Source: Actinomycetota bacterium (GTDB lineage Bacteria > Actinomycetota > Acidimicrobiia > Acidimicrobiales > Ilumatobacteraceae). From it: DNA of 9,581 nucleotides. Below the pieces are notes generated by a model. That model was not told the origin of the DNA. It made no database searches and saw only the letters and a program-made list of their open reading frames with translations. The position numbers were made by a program, and so were the translations under genes. The DNA lies in contig SYEA01000029.1 of assembly GCA_005800965.1 (NCBI GenBank), positions 1-9,581 of the forward strand. The letters are read 5' to 3'. Positions 6,120 to 9,581 of this stretch are shown in pieces. Position 1 is the first letter of the stretch. The number at the start of each line of letters is the position of its first letter.

Positions 6120-9044
6120 ATGCGCATCCCTGAAGATCTTCCTCCTCGTCGTCCACTGTTTTCTGGTGGAGGCTTTGGGTTTAATCGTCCGCGTCGTAGT
6201 CGCATCGTTCTCTCGGTGGTGATGATTGCCATCGTTGCCCTGTTCGTGTCGGCACGCAGCGTTGTGGCTTTCTATATTGACGTGCTGTGGCATCAGTCGG
6301 TCGGTCGCACCGACGTATTTTGGGGCATCCTGCTCACTCGTCTAGGTCTGGCCAGCGCTTTCACACTCATTTTCGCGCTCTTGTTAATCCTCAATATGTG
6401 GGTGGCGGACCGATTGCGCCCCGAGTTCGTTCCGACCACCCCCCAAGAACGCGCGCTGGCTGGTTATCGACAGTTGACGACGGGTCGGGCGTGGAGTTTC
6501 CGACTCATCATCGCAGCACTGCTGGGCTTCTTGGTCGGCTCACCAGCCGCTGGACAGTGGCAGGACTGGACACTGTTTCGCAACTCCACCGACTTTGGGG
6601 CCACCGACCCGTTGTTCAACCAGGATGTCGCGTTTTATGTGATGCGACTTCCGTTTCTTGAGTTTGTTGTGGATTGGACATTCGCAGCGCTGGTGCTTGC
6701 CACGCTGGTGACTGCTGGGGTGCACGCCCTAAACGGCGGGATTCGTTTGCAAATTCAAGGAAGAAAGGTCACCCCACTCGCGAAGCTGCACCTCAGCGTG
6801 TTGTTTGCAGTGCTATCTCTTGTGCGAGCCCTCGACTACTGGTATTCGCGCTACAACCTCACGCGCTCGACTCGCGGTGTCGTGCAAGGTGCGTCATATA
6901 CGGATGTCAATGCGCAGCTTCCTGCGACGCAGCTCATGATTTTGGTTTCGTTGGCCGTGGCCGTGTTGTTCTTGGCCAACTTTCGTCAACGCGGGTGGCG
7001 ACTACCGGTGTTGGCCACTGTGTTGTGGGTCGTCATTGCGGTAACTGCCGGTGGTGTGTATCCAGCGGTGGTGCAACGGTTCATCGTGCAACCCAACGTA
7101 AGCACGAGGGAATTGCCGTTCATTGATCGCAATATTGCGGCAACCAAGGAGGCCCTCGGCCTTGCTGATGTTTCACGCAGTGTGTTGAAGCTGCAGCCAA
7201 TTACGGCGGCAAATCTGACCAATGATCCCAGCCCGCTGCAAAACGTTCGTCAGCTCGACCCAATTCAGATGCGCGATCGCTTCATTCTTGATGAAGGTCG
7301 CACGTCGTTCTATGCCGTTCGAGATCTTGACGTAGACCGTTATGAAATCGACGGTCGTACGCAACAAGTAATGGTTGCGGCACGCGAACTTAATTCTGAA
7401 GGTATTCCGAATCGCACGTGGGTGTCGCGCCACTTGCTCTACACCCACGGCTGTGGGCTTATCGCCGCCCCGGCCAGTCGCACCACGACGGATGGAAGAC
7501 CGGTGTATGTAGATCTCAGTGTGACGCGACCTGAGTTGTATTTCGGTGAAGGCATCGATTCGTACGCAGTAGTAGGGACTGAACAGGTAGAACAGCCGTG
7601 CGTTGGTGAGCCAACCAAGCAGACCACCCCTGGCGGGGTGCAGCTGTCGTCAGTACTTCGTCGTGCGGCGTATGCCATCCAGTACAGCGAGTACAACTTG
7701 TTTGGATCAGGCCTGATCAATTCACAGTCATTCATCATCCATGATCGCAATGTGACCGACCGGGTAAATCGACTCGCACCATTCCTGCGCTACGACTCTG
7801 ATCCGTACCCGGTAGTTGTCGATGGCACGGTGCAATGGATTTTGGATGCCTACACGATTAGTGACCGTTACCCCTATGCACAGGAGGCGAATACGGACCA
7901 GTTGTCGCCAGGCGGCGGGCTGAATGCCTCGTTCAACTATGTACGCAACAGCGTAAAGGCCGTCGTGGATGCGTTCACCGGAGATGTGACGTTTTATGTC
8001 ATTGACCCCAATGACCCGATTACCGCCGCGTGGTCAAAAGCCTTTCCGAAACTTTTCACTGATGTGAGCCAAGCACCTGCTGAACTCGTGAAACACTTTC
8101 GGTATCCCGAGGATTTGTTTCGTGTGCAGACCAACGTGTACGGCCGCTATCAGTTTGATGACTCGACCTTGTTTTTTAACCGTGATGCGGCGTGGAGCGT
8201 GGCTCAGGCGCCTTCAAGTGAACCCGATTCCGCAACTGGAGTCGTGGGTGTCGTCGGCGGCAGCGCTGCCGACGGTATCAACGTTCGAGATGCCAGTGTC
8301 TTGCGTTTCGAGCCGTACTACACCATGTTCCATGGTGGTGACGGCCTCGGCATACCGATGTTCTCAATGTTGCGACCGTTCGTTCCATTTTCGGCAGATA
8401 ATGCACGAAAAGAACTGCGGGCATTGATGGTGGTGTCGAGCGATCCGCAATCGTACGGAAAGATTCAAGTCCTCGAATTTCCTGAGCCGCTGCCTGAGGG
8501 TCCCGCAACCGTTGCAGCCGAATTCGGTAGCGATCCGGTTATTGCTCAGCAGATCACTCTGCTCGACCAGCGCGGATCGCGCGTGATTTTCGGTGACTTG
8601 CAAGTAGTGCCCGTGCAGCGAGGTCTTATGTACGTGCGTCCACTGTTTGTGCGTCCAGATGATCCTTCCGCCAAACAGATCTTCGTCCGCAAGTTTTTGG
8701 TGTCATACGACAATCGAGTGGTGATGGCGGACAACCTCACCGAAGCCGTCGGACGTTTGTTTCCTGGTTTTGATACCGACCTCGGTGAACGCGTCAACGA
8801 CGGCTCGGCTGCACCAGTTGACCCAACACCAGACGCATCAGGTGGCACTGTCACCACCACAACGCTGCCCACGCAAGACACTTCGTCGTTGACGGCGGTA
8901 GAGCTGCTCGCTCGTGCTGATGCTTTGTTCGACGAGGCAAATAGTGCTTTGGCGCAAAACCCGCCCGACTTTGCTACGTATCAAGCACGACTGGCACAAG
9001 CACGCGAAGCTTTGCGTCAAGCGATTTCGCTGGTTGGCGGCTGA
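6120..9044 (+). CDS. UPF0182 family integral membrane protein
   Basis: This 974-residue protein matches the UPF0182 family (PF03699), found mainly in Actinobacteria and of unknown function. Seven hydrophobic helices are visible at about 29-52, 68-94, 127-144, 162-184, 203-222, 251-268 and 275-298. They are followed by the family hallmark: GGVYPAVVQRFIVQPN, then ELPFIDRNIAATKEALGL (about 291-328). A large soluble domain comes next, then a Thr/Pro-rich linker and a helical C-terminal tail (ELLARADALFDEANSAL) typical of the family. Length is as expected, with no frameshift. I start at the ATG at 6120, 11 bases after the DivIVA stop; an upstream in-frame ATG at 6075 would add 15 unconvincing residues and overlap the previous gene. 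The family's neighbour in mycobacteria is the PDZ protease, also two genes upstream here. A link to envelope protein quality control is plausible but unproven. Confidence 0.93.
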   Translation: MRIPEDLPPRRPLFSGGGFGFNRPRRSRIVLSVVMIAIVALFVSARSVVAFYIDVLWHQSVGRTDVFWGILLTRLGLASAFTLIFALLLILNMWVADRLRPEFVPTTPQERALAGYRQLTTGRAWSFRLIIAALLGFLVGSPAAGQWQDWTLFRNSTDFGATDPLFNQDVAFYVMRLPFLEFVVDWTFAALVLATLVTAGVHALNGGIRLQIQGRKVTPLAKLHLSVLFAVLSLVRALDYWYSRYNLTRSTRGVVQGASYTDVNAQLPATQLMILVSLAVAVLFLANFRQRGWRLPVLATVLWVVIAVTAGGVYPAVVQRFIVQPNVSTRELPFIDRNIAATKEALGLADVSRSVLKLQPITAANLTNDPSPLQNVRQLDPIQMRDRFILDEGRTSFYAVRDLDVDRYEIDGRTQQVMVAARELNSEGIPNRTWVSRHLLYTHGCGLIAAPASRTTTDGRPVYVDLSVTRPELYFGEGIDSYAVVGTEQVEQPCVGEPTKQTTPGGVQLSSVLRRAAYAIQYSEYNLFGSGLINSQSFIIHDRNVTDRVNRLAPFLRYDSDPYPVVVDGTVQWILDAYTISDRYPYAQEANTDQLSPGGGLNASFNYVRNSVKAVVDAFTGDVTFYVIDPNDPITAAWSKAFPKLFTDVSQAPAELVKHFRYPEDLFRVQTNVYGRYQFDDSTLFFNRDAAWSVAQAPSSEPDSATGVVGVVGGSAADGINVRDASVLRFEPYYTMFHGGDGLGIPMFSMLRPFVPFSADNARKELRALMVVSSDPQSYGKIQVLEFPEPLPEGPATVAAEFGSDPVIAQQITLLDQRGSRVIFGDLQVVPVQRGLMYVRPLFVRPDDPSAKQIFVRKFLVSYDNRVVMADNLTEAVGRLFPGFDTDLGERVNDGSAAPVDPTPDASGGTVTTTTLPTQDTSSLTAVELLARADALFDEANSALAQNPPDFATYQARLAQAREALRQAISLVGG

Positions 9045-9050
9045 GCTATC

Positions 9051-9428
9051 TCACGTACGAGTTTTGCGAAGCAGTTCAGCAAGCTCGGCGAGGTCCTGGC
9101 GAAGCGTGATGGCGTAGCGAGCCTGTTCAGTGGCGATGCGCACCTGGTTGGCACGTAATTCAGCCACGGTTTCAACACTCGCTGCATCGGCTGTATGTGC
9201 CAAGTGATTAATTTCAGCATCAAGTTCGTGGATTTGATTGGTTAGCTCGGTGGCCATTTGTGTTATCCGAGCGTCAGCAGTTCCCAGACGAGAGTCCAAC
9301 GCGTGAAGTTGGGTCCGAAGAGCGGCAACATCAGCATCTCGTTGGTGGGCTTCATTGCGCAGCGCTGTGACTTCATTTTGCAAAGTGCGCAGAGTCGAAT
9401 CCACTGATTTGCGATGACGGTTAAACAT
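9051..9428 (-). CDS. Short coiled-coil protein, unrecognised
   Basis: This 125-residue protein is almost wholly helical, with heptad-like spacing of Leu, Val, Ile and Ala from about residue 8 to 120 (for example TLRTLQNEVTALRNEA and LRQDLAELAELLRK). It has a basic N-terminus (MFNRHRK) and no signal peptide or membrane segment, so it is probably a cytoplasmic oligomerising protein. I cannot assign a function. It converges with the UPF0182 gene, leaving 6 bases between the two stops, with no hairpin terminator visible. Its ATG overlaps the stop of a 23-residue ORF (TGATG), suggesting translational coupling. The frame stays open upstream to the window edge, but that extension is Pro/Arg/Trp-rich and unlike the coiled coil, so the ATG at 9428 is preferred. 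Confidence 0.7.
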   Translation of the reverse strand: MFNRHRKSVDSTLRTLQNEVTALRNEAHQRDADVAALRTQLHALDSRLGTADARITQMATELTNQIHELDAEINHLAHTADAASVETVAELRANQVRIATEQARYAITLRQDLAELAELLRKTRT

Positions 9429-9499
9429 CAGCGAACCCCAATACGGGAAGAAATGTGTCGAAGAAAGTTGTAGTCGTTCAGACGGTAGGCTTTGGACAT
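9428..9499 (-). CDS. Possible 23-residue small ORF coupled to the coiled-coil gene
   Basis: An ATG at 9499 opens a 23-residue frame, MSKAYRLNDYNFLRHISSRI followed by GVR, with a TGA sharing its last two bases with the ATG of the coiled-coil gene. It begins 12 bases after the stop of the gene tail upstream. The composition (basic and aromatic, with normal codons) is plausible for a small protein, but at this length an open frame is easily chance. It may be a leader peptide or simply untranslated spacer. There is no clear ribosome binding site. Confidence 0.3.
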   Translation of the reverse strand: MSKAYRLNDYNFLRHISSRIGVR

Positions 9500-9511
9500 T
9501 TGTGTATCTCG

Positions 9512-9580
9512 TTATCCATCTACGCCATCCAAATCCGCGAATGTTTCGCGGCGGCGGATGATGCGGGCGCTGGCGCCGGC
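9512..9580 (-). CDS. C-terminal tail of an unidentified gene cut by the window edge (partial)
   Basis: Read on the minus strand from the right edge, one frame gives a 22-residue tail beginning AGASARIIRRRETFADLDGV and then a TAA at 9514-9512. The composition looks like an ordinary protein C-terminus, and the stop precedes the small ORF and the coiled-coil gene in the same direction. The competing frame that stays open is Pro/Arg/Trp-rich and less protein-like. Too little is visible to name a family. Confidence 0.4.
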   Translation of the reverse strand, partial: AGASARIIRRRETFADLDGVDG

Positions 9581-9581
9581 C

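Noticed and set aside
9045..9050. Bidirectional terminator between the convergent genes
   Set aside because: Only 6 bases separate the stops and no stable hairpin with a T-run is visible in the flanking sequence.

Overview
The window looks like an actinobacterial chromosome, most probably a member of the Acidimicrobiia/Ilumatobacter-like group with moderate GC. Reasons: it carries a full-length UPF0182 membrane protein (a family typical of Actinobacteria) next to a PDZ–Lon-like secreted protease, the pair found side by side in mycobacteria as Rv3194c/Rv3193c. It also has a DivIVA-type coiled-coil protein. Clear Shine-Dalgarno sequences are mostly absent, which fits a leaderless-prone actinobacterium. 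The lineage is an inference from gene content only.

Left part (1-2990, all minus strand). This is a tight five-gene unit read from right to left: a small two-helix membrane protein, a KdsC-like HAD phosphatase, a NeuB-type nonulosonate synthase, a NeuA-type CMP-nonulosonate cytidylyltransferase, and the N-terminal 173 residues of a surface-carbohydrate biosynthesis/glycosyltransferase-like protein that runs off the left edge. Together these suggest synthesis of a sialic-acid-like sugar (condensation, probable dephosphorylation, CMP activation) and its use in a cell-surface polysaccharide. The NeuB lacks the usual C-terminal SAF domain. No epimerase (NeuC-like) is present in the window.

Right part (2989-9044, plus strand). 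Three genes are spaced by 21 and 11 bases: a membrane-anchored PDZ/Lon-type serine-lysine protease, a 642-residue DivIVA-domain protein, and the UPF0182 seven-helix membrane protein. The middle gene separates the familiar protease–UPF0182 pair. Its C-terminus carries a Cys/His-rich motif strongly reminiscent of phage Mu F-type head-morphogenesis domains; this DivIVA–MuF-like fusion is the most unusual thing in the window.

The two units are divergent. Their most natural ATG start codons lie on opposite strands of a single CATG at 2988-2991, so any promoter must sit inside the opposing gene.

Far right (9045-9581). A short coiled-coil protein on the minus strand converges on the UPF0182 gene with only 6 bases between stop codons. 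Upstream of it lie a possible 23-residue ORF whose stop overlaps its start, and the apparent C-terminal tail of another minus-strand gene cut by the window edge. There is no stretch over 300 bases without a gene. No tRNA, rRNA, CRISPR array, insertion sequence or convincing terminator was seen.
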